Shown piece after piece: positions 23,830 through 36,210 of a stretch of 64,000 bases of DNA (within the stretch, counting starts at the first letter, position 1; each line of letters opens with the position of its first letter). The notes under the pieces were generated by a model. That model saw only the letters and a list, made by a program, of their open reading frames with translations. It was not told where the DNA came from and did no database searches. The translations under genes were made by a program, and so were the position numbers. The stretch lies in the NCBI GenBank assembly GCA_015178975.1, contig WHVD01000050.1:248001-312000 (forward strand). Direction: 5' to 3'. The stretch comes from Hysterangium stoloniferum. Lineage: Eukaryota; Basidiomycota; Agaricomycetes; Hysterangiales; Hysterangiaceae.

Positions 23830-24560
23830 GCTCGCTAGATTTCCATCTCAGTTGAAAACGATTGGTCTTCGGTGCAGTTCATATTCCGCCTAAGACTTCT
23901 GATATATACTAGTGATGTCTAATCTGTAATTTGGGATTGGCGCTAACGGTAGCTGCTTCCCCTTTTGGCATCGAAGCCGGTGGCGGCCAAGATGCGGTGC
24001 CTTAAAAGGTGTGTATCAGGAAACTTTCAATCTGATCCATCTTTATTTTAAGGACTGCCATTTCGATTGTGTCATTTATGAAGGGGGATTTTCGTGATCT
24101 TCTCTCGGTAATGGATCAGGCTGAAGACAGAAGCTGCGCCAACTCTTCTCGTGCACATGCGCCTTGACTTGTCCACACAGCTCTGAATTAACTTGTATAT
24201 GTACATTTCGGATCATGATCACGATAAATGTGCGAACACCGCCACGAAGGAGCCTTTGAGCTTTTGGATCCGGCCCTTCCGGTGTAATCGAATAACAAAG
24301 CTTTTTAACGTGCTACATAAGTTGTGATGACGGCCCGTTTCTGGGTAGCCCCTGCATCCAAGCGCTAATGGTCTACGCTTCTGTCCCTGTCTTGGTGCCC
24401 ACTGTTGAAGATCAAAGCACTGCATACGGAACCAGCCCTCCTCCGACACCGGGAAAGATTACTTGCAGGCTTCTTGGGTCATAGGAATAGACAACACTAT
24501 GGTGAGAGGGAGTGTTAAGAAAAAAAGACACCGTATTAAAAAATAAATAAAGGAAAAAGG
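23830..24560. other. Intergenic, no feature recognised
   Basis: This is the upstream region of the FAD oxidase gene. No coding frame over 80 codons is convincing. Confidence 0.4.
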
Positions 24561-24567
24561 CCCAGCT

Positions 24568-24716
24568 CCTTTAACCGACTTTAACTCGGTTCCATAAGGG
24601 TTTGTTACTGATCCTTAGCCGACTTTAAGTCGCTTAAGGATCTACAGGTCTGTTGGATCCTCAACCCTGCCAATCACATGTTAGATCCTTAACCGACTTT
24701 AATTCGGTTAAGGATC
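24568..24716. repeat. Three related hairpin motifs in a row
   Basis: Copies at 24568-24600, 24610-24642 and 24684-24716 all contain a CCGACTTTAA core. The third is a perfect 13-bp inverted repeat (GATCCTTAACCGA, 7-nt loop, exact complement); the second has the same arms with a mismatch; the first is a diverged copy. Confidence 0.75.
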
Positions 24717-24853
24717 CGATGGTGTTTGGGGTGGGGTTTATATCACAACTCAGCCTCCAGCAAGGATCCTTTCAAATGTTCATCGGAACAAACCCCGGTG
24801 GACCATTAGAACTAGGCGAGAAATGGTGGTACAAGTCCGAAAATAGGGCACTC

Positions 24854-25400
24854 CTTTGTTGCGCGTGCCATCCTCATCCCAATGTCACCTGCCCCCTACC
24901 AAACGTGCCAAAGCCACTTTTACAAAAAGGTCGCAATGCTCCCCCAACAAATACACCCAAAATACAACGTGGTGTTGGGCTCTTCTTTACTTCTCGGATT
25001 ACTCAATTTTCTCACTAAATCAGTCAATATTGCATCGTTCCTTGGATGTGAAGTCTGGTGCTGCTGTAATATCTCTTGGATGATTCGTCCCACCGAAATT
25101 TCGACAGCCGATCACAGTGTGAAGACCCGCCTTCTTCCCATGTCCCTTGCCCTTAATTTCCCTCCCGGAGAAACTCACTAGTAGTCATCTTGCGCGCTAA
25201 AAAATGGGACATTTTCCCGCAGAATCTCTATCCTGGACGTGACAAGGGGGACCATTTTATCAACACTATCGCTCGCAACCGACTTACCGGAACTGACAAG
25301 CAGTCGCGCACTCCTAAGTCATAATGATGACTCTGAATTAAATTGATATTTCAATTATTGTATCAATTTATTGTAGCGTAACAATTTGGAAAATCACTCA
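24854..25400 (+). pseudogene. Truncated inverted copy of DOT1
   Basis: Two blocks resemble the intact DOT1 gene lying inverted at 26037-28059. 24854-24965 matches its N-terminal segment VPSSSQCRLPPAKRAKAT (here VPSSSQCHLPPTKRAKAT). From about 24970 it matches the C-terminal half (YSIFSLNQSILHRSLDVKSG against YSIFSVNQALLYRFLDMKDG) and continues through the position of the last intron into the 3' sequence. The middle, including the SAM-binding core, is missing. A TGA stop follows VISLG. Because the intron is still there, this is a DNA-level duplication and not a retrocopy. Confidence 0.85.
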
Positions 25401-25569
25401 GCGCTCATACTTTATCCCTCCCACAACTTGCCTCATTCACTCCTTAATTCTCGTTAGCCATTTCGTGAGCCGACATCGTTAATCCCGTAACAGTATTCGA
25501 ATCCCATATCAAAGGAAAGAAACTGAAAAAGGAAAAGGAGGCGATAACGTAGGTCACACATAACAAAGG

Positions 25570-25952
25570 ATGCCGGAGGCGCAAACCAAACGGCGAAAAT
25601 TAACGTACAAGGTAGCCAACGAAAAAATCAAACGTAGTTCTAAGGATCCAGTGAGCGTTAAACTCGCTCTAAGCCCCCACTCCGATTCTTTGTCGATTTC
25701 GAATCCATTATACTTATGGTGACAAAAAAAGCTCCGCTATGGATCCCTGGTCCAACATGTCGAAGGAAGAATTTGGAGAGTTGGAGACAGACCGCGTCTG
25801 GTTTTTTGGTTGGTTACCTTGTACGTTAAGTTTGCGCTCGGGATCTTTCGTTACCTACTCCACCCTGCTCCTTGTTCTTTCTTAATTTCTTTCGTTCACA
25901 GGACTTCAAGTACCGTGAGGAGATTAATGATGTGCGCTCACAAAATCGCTAA
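25570..25952 (+). CDS. Small three-exon gene, 74 residues, unknown function
   Basis: Joining 25570-25650, 25732-25824 and 25902-25952 gives 27, 31 and 17 codons, all in phase, with donors GTGAGC and GTTAAG and acceptors AAAAG and CACAG. The product begins MPEAQTKRRKLTYK (very basic), has a hydrophobic stretch LVFWLVTLY and ends in a charged tail (REEINDVRSQNR). I do not recognise it. It could be a small membrane-associated or nuclear protein. It lies between the DOT1 pseudo-copy and the DOT1 gene, and its stop is 84 bp from DOT1's stop on the opposite strand. The first acceptor (seven A then G) is weak, which limits confidence. Confidence 0.5.
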
Positions 25953-26036
25953 AGGGAATTCAACGTCGAATAAATGTCAAAATTGTTACGCCACGATACA
26001 TTGATGCAATAATTAAAATGTCAGCTTAATCCACTA

Positions 26037-28059
26037 TCATCGTTGTGACCTGAGAGTGCGCGACCGCTTGGCAGTTCCGGTCGCAGTAAGTCGGCTGCGA
26101 TCGATAGTGTTGACAAAGTAGGCTCCGCCCCCCGCCGTCCACGATAGAGAATCTCCGGGAAAATGCCGTTTTTCAACGCGCAGGATGGCTGCTGGTGAGT
26201 CTCTCTAGGATTGAATTAGGGCAAATGACATGAGAGGAAAGCCAGTTCCTCACATTGTGATCGGTTAGTCGAAAGTTCGGTGGAACGAATGATCCCAAAG
26301 ACACCACAACAGCACCGTCCTTCATATCCAAGAAACGGTACAATAGGGCTTGATTTACTGAGAAAATTGAGTAACCAGAGAAGTCAAGAAGAGTCAACAC
26401 CTTACGGGCTTCGGGAAAAGAATGATTATTGCATAACACTACATCGGCATTTTGCATCTTCTCCAACACGCGAGGATCGTCTGTAAAATCTCCTTCTAGA
26501 AGTTCGATATCTCCAGGTTCCACTCCCCACATTCTACATCGTTTTTGGAATTGAAGAAGGTGGTCCTTCGCTATCGCAGCTGGATTGGACCTTTTCTCGA
26601 TACCGGAAGCAGTGCAACCTGCCTGCAGGGCGGCTTGTAGCACAACGTTTCCAACGCCAGAGCCCATATCAACAAAATGGGAGGATGGTTTCAGTCCTAC
26701 ACGATGAAAAATATCGGAGACAAGACTGAAGGCTGAAATTAACATCCAAGGTCAAATGTGGGCAAGATCAAACACACTTGGGTTTCAATTCTCCATACAC
26801 CCCATCCGACCATGATTTATAGTCTTTTAACAAGTGAACCCTGGGGCCAACCACACGGTCGTATGTTTCAGTGATAATGGTGTTCCAAACGACTGGCGGG
26901 ACGCCTTTCCAGCTCTGGAAGAGCTTTCGCATGGGATTCGGGTCTGGTATAGGTTCAAATTGCGGATTCCCATTTTGCTCGTCGGTTTCCGCGTCTGCTC
27001 TGAATCCATCCTCATCGTACTCTCCCTTTTTGATCTCATGAAGTAATTCCGATATCCTGCCAAACGTCGATGCAAATAAAGGTCCATCTCGCTGGTCAGT
27101 TGCCCACACAAGAGTACCTAGGAGATCGCTAGATGGCGGAACAGGTGAAACACCCCGAGCGGTGGCGGTTGATTTAGACCTTCCATGACGTGTGCCAAAG
27201 AGCTCCGCTTGTGAAGGGGACAGATATGCTAGCGAAACACTCTTTAGTCGGAGGTGCGTGCGAAAGGGCATGCGATACTCACTTTCTACGATAGTAAATA
27301 ATGATTCCGTTACTTCTTTGACTGGATCATAGCCGTCTTTGTCTATCGGGACTAATAACGGGAATCTTTCGCGAGCATTGGTATTTGGGTACTCGAGTTC
27401 GACAAAGGGAAAATCGGTGGGATGGGGCTCAAAGCTTTTGTCGCTGAGATCGGCTGGATTTTTGAAATCTAATAGTTGTCAGAACCGATGTTGCCAGTGA
27501 ATAATACAATACACTCACATGACATGTAAGAATCCAATCGATTCTTTATCACAGTCTCTGCTGAAAAAACGTCATCAAACCAGCCATCGTGAGTGGTCCC
27601 ACATTCCCGCGGAATGATGCCTTCGAGCGAACCAAAGGCGGACGTCGAAGAGAGCACCGCGCTCTGACTTCGTGTCACATTGCGCGCATCTGAAGTAACC
27701 ACTGAACGAGGCGGTGCGGAAGCTGGACGCTTCATTTTAAATGCATTTGTTGAAGGGATGTTAGCAGCCCTTTGGGAAGAAGTGGCTTTGGCACGTTTGG
27801 CGGGAGGCAAGCGACATTGGGATGAGGATGGCACGCGCTCCATTTCCCCATCTACCGTAGGTGACATCGACTTAGGAGTAAATGGGAATTCTGGCTCACG
27901 TTTGCGCTTCGTTGGTGGTGCGATGGAGTCCAGTATCGTTTCATGGTGAAAGAATGCCATCGACTCTAGATATTGTGCCTTTAGAGCAATAGTGCAACTA
28001 TCAATTGCGGCCGGCGCGTGTATTGCTGTAACATTCTTTGTTTTGGGTGAGGCGACCAT
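26037..28059 (-). CDS. DOT1: Histone H3-K79 methyltransferase DOT1
   Basis: DOT1 methylates lysine 79 of histone H3 in the nucleosome core and acts in silencing, the DNA-damage checkpoint and transcription. The N-terminal third is basic and disordered, with nuclear-signal-like clusters (PPTKRKREPE, PPAKRAKA), as in yeast and fungal DOT1. The catalytic domain shows WNTIITETYDRVVGPRV, YGELKPN, the SAM-binding FVDMGSGVGNVVLQAAL, GIEKRSNPAAIAKDH, LLEGDF, VVLCNNHSFPE, GSFVPPNFRLTDHN and, after the last intron, DSLSWTAGGGAYFVNTIDR. Phased introns are readable: after SYMS (GTGAGTG), after FTIVE (GTGAGTAT), after GELKP (GTGTGT) and after LTDHN (GTGAGG). The stop is at 26037. No defect is seen. Confidence 0.92.
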
Positions 28060-28069
28060 TGGGGTGGGG

Positions 28070-30165
28070 GGCTAGGTTTAAGATGTCAATAGAGAACTAA
28101 CCCCGCTCAATATTCTTATAGGAAAGTCGCCCTCTGCGACGCTTTTTGTTTTGTGACAAAGACAAGGATACATGGAGGAGTGGATGTCTAGGTCCAAGCG
28201 GCGAACAAGGTAGGAGTAGCAAAAAGACAAGGGCAGAAAGAGTCCATTAGCGTTTGGATGCAGGGCTACCTGGGCACGCGCCACCGTCACCACTTATGAA
28301 GCCCAAAGGGATGTTGCCGGTCAGCAGAAGACGGTTTGAACAATAGAAACCACCAATGACGATAAAAAGCTCTGTTTTTCGAGCTGTACCTCCACCGCAT
28401 ATAATCATTGTAATAGGTTTTTGGTAAACCATGCGCTTTGCAGCGCTCGATCACAAGACACGATAAATCTCGATCCATGCCCAATCCGGTATCGTTTCTT
28501 TGTTATTGTATTTCTTCTTCTTCTTCTTTTCTTCAGTCATCACACTTACTGCTGTGTCACCGAATTATTTCCTTAGATTTTGTGAAGTATTTGTCGAGGA
28601 GAAAACGTCAATGTATATGTAGTAGTGCAATTTGCAGTCGATGAGCAATTCCCTTGTCCCGTTGATCGGAAATGTAGTGTTGGATATGTTCAGCTTCACA
28701 AAGCCGAACACAACCAGTTGCTTGTCAAACAACCCACCGGAACAAAGCCATCCATGACCATCGATCAACGAAAAACATTTCGCCCACAGAACAACCTGTA
28801 TCGTCACGATCTCATATTATTCCTTTATGTTCTCCCATGTATCGCTGCAAGCTATTAGGACGGTCGGTAGATAAGTAATACCCGGATGACAATGGAATTA
28901 AACACCTCGTAGTTACATGATTGTTAGTTTAGGTTTCTGTAGCTTCTTTACTAGAGTTTTTTTATTCGATTTAAACTCAATAATCGGACCAAGTTTCTCT
29001 ACTAATTATCCTTATCGAACATCCTATAGGTTTCTAAGCAACTCCCGGTCATCGTTTATAACATTGCATCTTGCTAGCATGGGCTTCTTCATAGCCTCAC
29101 ATACATGATCTTTTCTGCATTACCGCGACACTCCGGCTGGTCGCCGCACATAAGTACCAAAGTGAAAAGTCACGGTGTCCGTTCCCATAAGTGTGCGTTT
29201 GCCTTCTGAAATAAATCGTTTGTGGGCCTTCGGAGCTTTCTCGCATCTTTACGAACATATTTTCCAGAAGACAACGCCCATCACCTGTTTAATATTGACT
29301 CCCATCTTCTTTAGGAACGAGCTTAAAGCACTTCCGGAGAATGTCAGCCACTGGTCTATCTGCTATATTCCGATAGATCCAATCTGATTTCTAGGGTTTT
29401 GTATGGACATAGTCAATTTTCCTGAAAACACAAGACTCACCATTCCCGTATACGCTCCTGGGAGATGTAGAGAGACTAATATTATCAAAAACAGTGCTGG
29501 AACTATTACAGTAATAGCTTTGCACCTTTTCACCCTCCCAAAAGCACCCATTTCCCTCATTCTTTTATTCCAGAAGTCCTCTTTGTCAAACCATGCTACT
29601 CGAACTTCCAAGCTCGAACTTGCGTATACACGGTTGCTTGTTTTTTCGATTAGACTGATAATTTTAATACCCAACACATTGTGCAATTGTCAGTATCTCT
29701 AACTTCTAACTTCTCTGCGGTTCCCTCATACAGCACGAGCGATTATATCAATAAAGTTAACACTACCCAGAACAGTACTCAAGTTGTTACTGCAACGAGG
29801 TTCAGACCGCATTCGATATTCGACTTATCCAAGAAACTCTCTGTGCCCCTCATGACTGAAATAATAGTGACACTGGCAGTCCCCACGTGGCTGATGCAAA
29901 TGACCACATAAATAAAAATGGGTTTAGGCGCTGGTGGGAGCTGTTGTGGGATGCTCTGGAGTGCTCCAGAGGCTCCAGAAGCCACACTAGATGGGGGAGA
30001 ATTTCTCCGAGAGCTGTATGGATCGAAAAGTTAAAACCAATTTACTGATGAAGCTTATACCCGGTAAATTTCAGTTTAGTGTCAATGACAGAACATTTTA
30101 CCATGTTGCAACAACAATCTACGCTTTACAAAACGCGAGCTACCAATAATAATAGGTTCATGAAA
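28070..30165 (-). pseudogene. Intergenic region with possible membrane-protein relic
   Basis: On the minus strand, 29985 down to about 29680 reads PIFIYVVICISHVGTASVT, then a segment VLFWVVLTLLI and LVLYEGTAEKLEVRD interrupted by two stops. 29686-29363 has another hydrophobic segment (AITVIVPALFLIILVSLHLPG). This looks like the remains of a multi-pass membrane protein, but the family cannot be named and it may be chance. The 28070-28900 part holds nothing I recognise except the DOT1 upstream region. Confidence 0.3.
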
Positions 30166-30171
30166 TAAATC

Positions 30172-32872
30172 TCAGAGCTCAACAGCTTGTCTGATCATTG
30201 CATTCGGAACCGCGAATCTTCCAGTGCTCCCAGCAGTTTCTGGCGGTGAGCCTGTCGCCTGTGTCGCCACGGGAGGTACTGCTTCAGGCGTCGCACTAAC
30301 AACACTTGATGGGATGTCGAGAGGTGTGAATGGTGCGGGAGACGAGACGGCTTGAAGCGTCTTGGAGGATTCTGAACCAGGCCATTCGGCAATCCAGTTT
30401 GATATAGTTGTCACACCAGCATCGATGACAGCCTCGATGGTTGGATCGACAGATGATTTGACGATAAGATCGGAGCAGTGAAAGCCATTCCCAACGAAAA
30501 TGGGTTGGGATGGGGTGGATAGGCGGGTGTGGAAGTCACTAGATACTGTTGCTTCACGCCACGGATCCTCTGTTAATATCGAAACAACATTGTCAAAAAG
30601 GCAACATATGACGAGAAACGATACAACATACGTTTTCCGTTCGCAAAGAATAGACGTTCGACATCGATGTCCCAACCAAGGAACTTCGCATTAGTTTCAG
30701 CCACCCTTGGAGCTGTTGGCTGTGGAAAGGCAGTGGGGAACATGTAACTGCATTGACGCTAGGACGGGAGCGAACTAAGACAATTAAGAAGTTGGTGATA
30801 AAAATAGCTCACTTCGTCATACGAAGGTTGGACAAGACGGGTAACTAAACTCGGCCAGATTATTGGGGCACCATCTTGCAGGTACCCAACTTCGTTGCAT
30901 CTGAAATATAGAGTCAGGGAATTTGATTAGAAGAGAAGGATGATTTTGAGAGCCTACACCACTGAAAAAAACAACACAGTCAACGAGATGCCACAAAGTG
31001 AAGACATTACGACGAATCTACTCACTCCACATCCATGAGCGTTCAGCGTTGTCAAGGCTTGTATCAGTAAAGAACGATTGTGATGCATTGTACGTCCCGA
31101 GGCAATCCCTAAAATGTATTCCAGGACAGAGCCCAGAAGCTTGCAAGGGAATGACTCACTCTCGACTGTCACTGCCGCAGACTTAACGGTGGAAGTCAGA
31201 TTTATTCCTAATATAATTTAAAAATACCACATACTAGCAGGTAGGTATGTATTTGTAAAATATGCTCCCCAAGCTTCAAGAGCATGTGTTAAACCCCAAC
31301 CAGACGGGGGGGCGTTTATGCCATCCTTCACTTCCAACGCATCGCAGGAATGGAAGAACGTAGCGCCGGGTCCAATGTATGGCTGAAGGCTCTGCCAATC
31401 CCAAAGGATGTTTCGCACTAAACAAGAATTAGACATCATTCAATGGACTTTTTGCCAGTGTGAAGACATACAGGAGCCAGCAACGTCGTCCAAATGTGTC
31501 ATATCTCCCATACCGAACATTTCTTTGAGAGATTGCTGTTCTTCAGGCGTCCCGAAAGTGAAGACCTCGTCAAAGTGGCTCACAACGGCTTGGACATCTG
31601 CCGAGCAATTCGCGGGCATATTTTGACGGATCGGTTCGAAATATCCCCAGTAATCGCTGTGGAAAGTCCATTAGTATAGTTATACAGAAAATTGTACATG
31701 TATACTCGCGTAATGGCCTCGACAACTGCGGAAGAAGCATATCCCGCCCAGAAGATGCCTGGTTGACTGCGAGGTTTAATGAGATAGTTTTGACAAGTCA
31801 TGCTTATTATATATACTCACTCGACCATTGTCCAGGCCGTCAAAGCACCTACCAAGGTTGGCGAGGTAACGCGAGAGAGTTAGAAGATCTCTTGAAAGCT
31901 TACCTGCATAGCTACCACCAGTCATGATCCAAGGGACTCTGTCAGCGTTAATTTCATCCCCTCCGGGCTGTGGCAATACGGCTGTTTTGGCGAAGAAAGC
32001 AAGGTCCTTGGCAGCCTAGTAGCAAGTATTATTAATGATTCCTGTTTTATAGTGATGTAATGGTTTGCTAATAATAACCAGTGGCGGGGATGGGGGAAGG
32101 TCAGATAAAGGTCAAGTGAATATGGTTAAAATAATGCAGTCATCAGATACTGGGAATGTATACGTTGATCCAAACAATACAACGAGAGATTATCCAAAAA
32201 TAATTACGTATCAAAATTTGAACATTCCAAGTTGGCTACTCACCTGGTCGATTGTCAACAGGGCAAGGCTTTCATCCTTCAAATCCGGCAAAGGGTTCGA
32301 TAATCCGAAAAATCTATGTTCGATAAGGACGATGGTTGCGTTGTTAGCTTGAGCAATGAGGCCATTGATGGTCCTTCAGGAGTAGCGTTAGTTGCGCATA
32401 ATTCACGCGAAAATAACAGACTGGGAAAATAGATTTACGTGTTGGTCAAATATCCAGTAAAGCCCTCTGCGTTCGTCTCTCCAGGCGTCATCAATATGAC
32501 GGGGCCACCTGGATCATGATACTCAGTGGCAACAACCAGCTCATGTTGGAAGCGTCCACCTACCTGACTCATAATACTGCCAGCTGATTTCGCTGTTATA
32601 AAATGCTGAAAATGAATTGTATAACGGGTTGCTTACTTTGACCAAAAACGTTGCTTAAATGTACCTCTTGAAGGATTATCGTGGTCGATTAATTGGTCGA
32701 ACTGGTATACAGTCGACAGAGGCGGAAGTGTAGTACCTTTCTTATCTGCAACTGGAGTGTCTGGTGCAGTTACCAAGGGAATCGCCGGGCGGGGTGGAGA
32801 GTTGGGATGACGAGCACCAGCCATGCTCGTGAATATGGCTAGAGAAAGAGCAAGAGAGGAAAAGACAAGCAT
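30172..32872 (-). CDS. Secreted serine peptidase of family S28
   Basis: S28 peptidases (prolyl carboxypeptidase / dipeptidyl-peptidase II type) cleave after proline, and fungi secrete them to digest proline-rich protein. The start at 32872 opens a signal peptide (MLVFSSLALSLAIFTSMAG). The mature part has FDQLIDHDNPSRGTFKQRFW, the splice-joined YYESGGPVILMTPGE, VLIEHRFFG-like sequence, the nucleophile motif GGSYAG (followed by an intron and then ALTAWTM), PGIFWAGYASSAVVEAITR, and the second half of the triad: Asp in NGKQDPWREATVS and His in GFHCSDL. The C-terminal tail is Pro/Ala/Thr-rich. Many short introns have consensus ends. Length and motifs agree with a functional enzyme. Confidence 0.9.
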
Positions 32873-32912
32873 CGTAAATGTTCAAGTTAAGCGATAGTCC
32901 ATGGTAATCGAT

Positions 32913-32918
32913 TTATAT
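32913..32918 (-). promoter_or_regulatory. TATA-like box of the S28 gene
   Basis: TATAAA on the minus strand lies about 40 bp upstream of the ATG at 32872. Confidence 0.35.
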
Positions 32919-32929
32919 TGATACAACTA

Positions 32930-34020
32930 ATGGATTTTGTTGCAGAGGAATGAATAATTACAATTATCTTGACTGCCGGGACGACCATCACCGATCATGT
33001 GCAAGACTGATCCAGGTAAGATAAGCACTAAAACCAACATGTTTAGTAAAGGGTGGTACGCCATGTGAACTTGAGAGATAGCGGACAGGATGTGAGAAGA
33101 TGGTCGTGGGTGGGATTGGTGGAATGGTCAAATCTGACGCATTCAGATGACAACGGTACATGTGATCGGATTGTCTGTCGTGGTCATGCTACTCGTTGAG
33201 CGGACGTGCAATATGTTGGGTAAAATAAGCGTTATGGTCAGTACCTTATAAACTGATAGATATCAGCAGATGGCAGGGCACGACAGGGGGTCGTTTTAAC
33301 TGACTTTGATAGGCCCGTGATGGCTTCAGACTCTCAAACTCCTCCTTTCAACTTCAACAATGAAATAAATTTCTACCAGAGCTGAAAAATATAATCTTCT
33401 AGTTGGAGATATGCAGTCTGATACCAGTGGGCGAGCATAAAGTCTTTAACGGCTATTGTGGACTCCGGCCCGTTGGCATTAGACAAAATGAATAAAAATA
33501 TGTCAAATTGGCAATGTATCACGCGTCACGAAACAGATCCGGCTGACAGTATGAGGTCGAAACTGTGTTACGCGATGAAGTTACCTATAAGCGTGGCAGC
33601 TTACATAATGTTAGCGATGTCTGTGATATGTGAATGTTGAATGTCTTACATTTTGAGACTATAGCCGAGAGGGTAAATAAATATTAAGCCTTAGTTGGGA
33701 CCTCTGTGAACAAGTGAGGCAGTCGGCTTGCGAAGTTGATCCGGCGACCAATCAACGAGACTGGGCTACTCCTCCCTGTTTCCCACACGGTTAATGTGGC
33801 TTAATCCAAGACAACTCAACACCACCAACGTTGCTAGTAAAGTTGTATTTGCCAGTAAAAGGTGCTGTATAATACGCCTTCTTTCCAGTATAGATGCAAA
33901 AGACAACCCACAATGCACTTGAAACAAATAAAAAAGGAGACTGGACAACGGTTAATTGAACGAAATAGGAGACTTGAATAAACTAGTCTTTTCCTTGCCA
34001 ATCCTTTCCACCCGCCTTGG
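32930..34020. other. Intergenic, no feature recognised
   Basis: This lies between the 5' end of the S28 gene and the 3' end of the F-box gene. Open frames are 60-66 codons and unconvincing. Confidence 0.45.
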
Positions 34021-34030
34021 TCACGCTTGA

Positions 34031-35534
34031 TCATCCGCCAAGCTCACGAGGGGCCCACCCTTCTTGTGGTATCCATAACCAAGTAAAACGGCTCAATATA
34101 CTAAACTCTTCCAATGAACAATGGCCGCGGTCATTTGGATCACCTTTCTTGACAATTGGACACTCAACGTCGTCTAGGGTACTTGAGCGATCGATGTCGC
34201 TACGATGTGGAGTGTTTGTATCCACAGCGCAATATTTACGCAGCTCAGGCAGCAAGACGGGAATGCACTGCCAGAGATCCTGGAGCAGCAGCTCGTAAAA
34301 CTGGCGAAAAAGAAGTGATGACTGGATAAAGACATACCACGATAGCAGTGCTCCTATCGCCGATATAACCTCTCACAAAGCGAATAGTCAAATGAGTCAA
34401 TTGAGGGAAGGCACTGGCGACGCCCTCGAGCACATTTGGTCGTAATTTCGCGCAGTCCATAGTGAGTTTGCGTACAATCGCTGTAGGCGGATATTCCAGA
34501 AGAAAACTAGTCGGGATAATTGGGTCGAGGGCAGAATATTGAATGTGTATTGATGCCACAGGTCGTTTGGAGATCATTTGGCGGAGGAGACTGACTGTTC
34601 CTGATACGCATTTGAGCTTTGTGGGAATATGCTGGCAAAGATTCGGGAATGCTTCTCCAATCCAGCCGGACAGTGAGAGTGATTCGAGATTTTGACATGT
34701 GTCCAATAAATTGTAAAGAGCGACTTCATGTGAGGGAGATGTTGGGTTTACGTTAAATGGTGATGAAATATTGAGATGAATTAATGAGTGTTTAGTCGCG
34801 CAGAGGATGGCTGCGACGCCAATCAGAGACTCCATCGGAATATCGAGGTGTGTTAAAGATAGCGCGGATCGCTTAACTATCTGCTTGATAGCCGCAGGTG
34901 TATGGTCTGGAGAAGAGTTATCCAGTTCGTAAATGAAATTTGTTAACCGAGTGACGACGTCCCGTCTAGGAGTATTCGATATATCTACTTGCAAATCGCA
35001 AGAAATAAGCATCAGGGTATCCAGCTGCGGACAACTAAAGAAGGAGGGCTGTATCTGTAGCGTTATTGGACTGTTGGTGATGATCAATGTTTTCATAGAT
35101 GAAGCCTCGGGAATAAGTGCCGCTAGACGGTGGTAAGCAGTGTTCCAGCGGTCCACTGCGCTGGAATACATAGAATGTTGCCACATATCCGGGTCCTCTT
35201 CAAGGAAGGATGATAGTTGGGACCAACCGGTAATATATACTGATTTAACATAGAGTAAGATATGAGGATGGCTCAGTAATTGTTCAATACGTTTTTCACA
35301 ACGCAAATACAACGAGGACATAGCTTTGAGAGCCGCCTTTTCTGGATGATCCCGACGCACGAATGACTTTAAGTTAGGCAACATCCCCAGGAAGTGAAGG
35401 TTCTGAAAGAGGTGGGGAAGTGTCAAATCATGGAGGACTTTGTTCACCAATGAAAGATTACGAAGATCGCGTTTAAGAGGTATGTATTGCTTGATTATCT
35501 GACACCACAATTTTTGCGGAAGATCAGAGGGCAT
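34031..35534 (-). CDS. F-box-like / leucine-rich repeat protein
   Basis: The N-terminus PSDLPQKLWCQIIKQYIPLKRDLRNLSLVNK has the F-box spacing (LP..L...I, then L..LSLV) of basidiomycete F-box-like proteins, which recruit targets to SCF ubiquitin ligases. The rest is an irregular leucine-rich repeat region (for example LTHLDIPMESL, LIHLNISSPF, LESLSLSGWIG, LTHLTIRFVRG). Exon 1 (35534-34338, 399 codons) joins exon 2 (34300-34031, 90 codons) over a 37-nt intron GTATGT...CGCCAG, replacing a low-quality read-through tail with FYELLLQDLWQCIPVLLPE and a total of 488 residues. The intron is very short but the phase fits. The target cannot be inferred. Confidence 0.8.
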
Positions 35535-35733
35535 TACTGCAATTCTCCGGTGTTCTTGAGTAGTTTATGAGAAAGGGAAGTTGCAGAGAAGGAAATAAAG
35601 GCGGTCGACATTTAACCTCCGCTCCATGAACAATTCATTCGGCTTTCCTCAGTCCTGGATTCAGGTCTGCTTCTGACGGAACTGTCCAAAAATGGCAGCT
35701 CCAAGCCAAGACCCATATAGAGCCCGTATTGCG

Positions 35734-36210
35734 ATTAGCAAGGTGACCATAGCAACGCATGGTCACCAACCAGCGTCCACCAGAGCGCCGCTGGGCAGAC
35801 CACCACCTTATCAATCGTCGCAATCAGTTGTCTCTGAAGATTGAACTTTGTCAGCTAGAGTAGAGGGTGGTTAGGAGAAACGGACTGTAACGGTTTTGAG
35901 CCGACGAAAGCTCTCATCAGGGGGATACCGCTACCCCCCTACTGTTTCGTCCTTCCAGAGTTACTGTTTAGGAGTCTACTACTGAGCCTGGTCCAAAGGG
36001 AGTGATAAGATAATGAATTCATGCCGACTTTGCGTGCAACAAAATTCCAAGAATCTTGAGACCCAATGGTGGGTAGTATACGGTTGGGCGATACACCTGT
36101 CAGGAGGTAGAGGCTTTAACCCGAGATCAACGATCACCTAAGCTGACGTAGGTCGTGCTGCGAGGTAGCAGGTTTCCCTGCTGGCTCGTCTGTCGATGTC
36201 CATGCAGTAA
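35734..36210 (+). repeat. Left arm of a long inverted repeat
   Basis: These about 477 bp reappear in inverted orientation at 37889-39913, where two LTR insertions interrupt them. Similarity starts sharply at ATTAGCAAGGTGACC on the outside and ends at GTCCATGCAG on the inside. No coding sequence lies within it. Confidence 0.85.
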
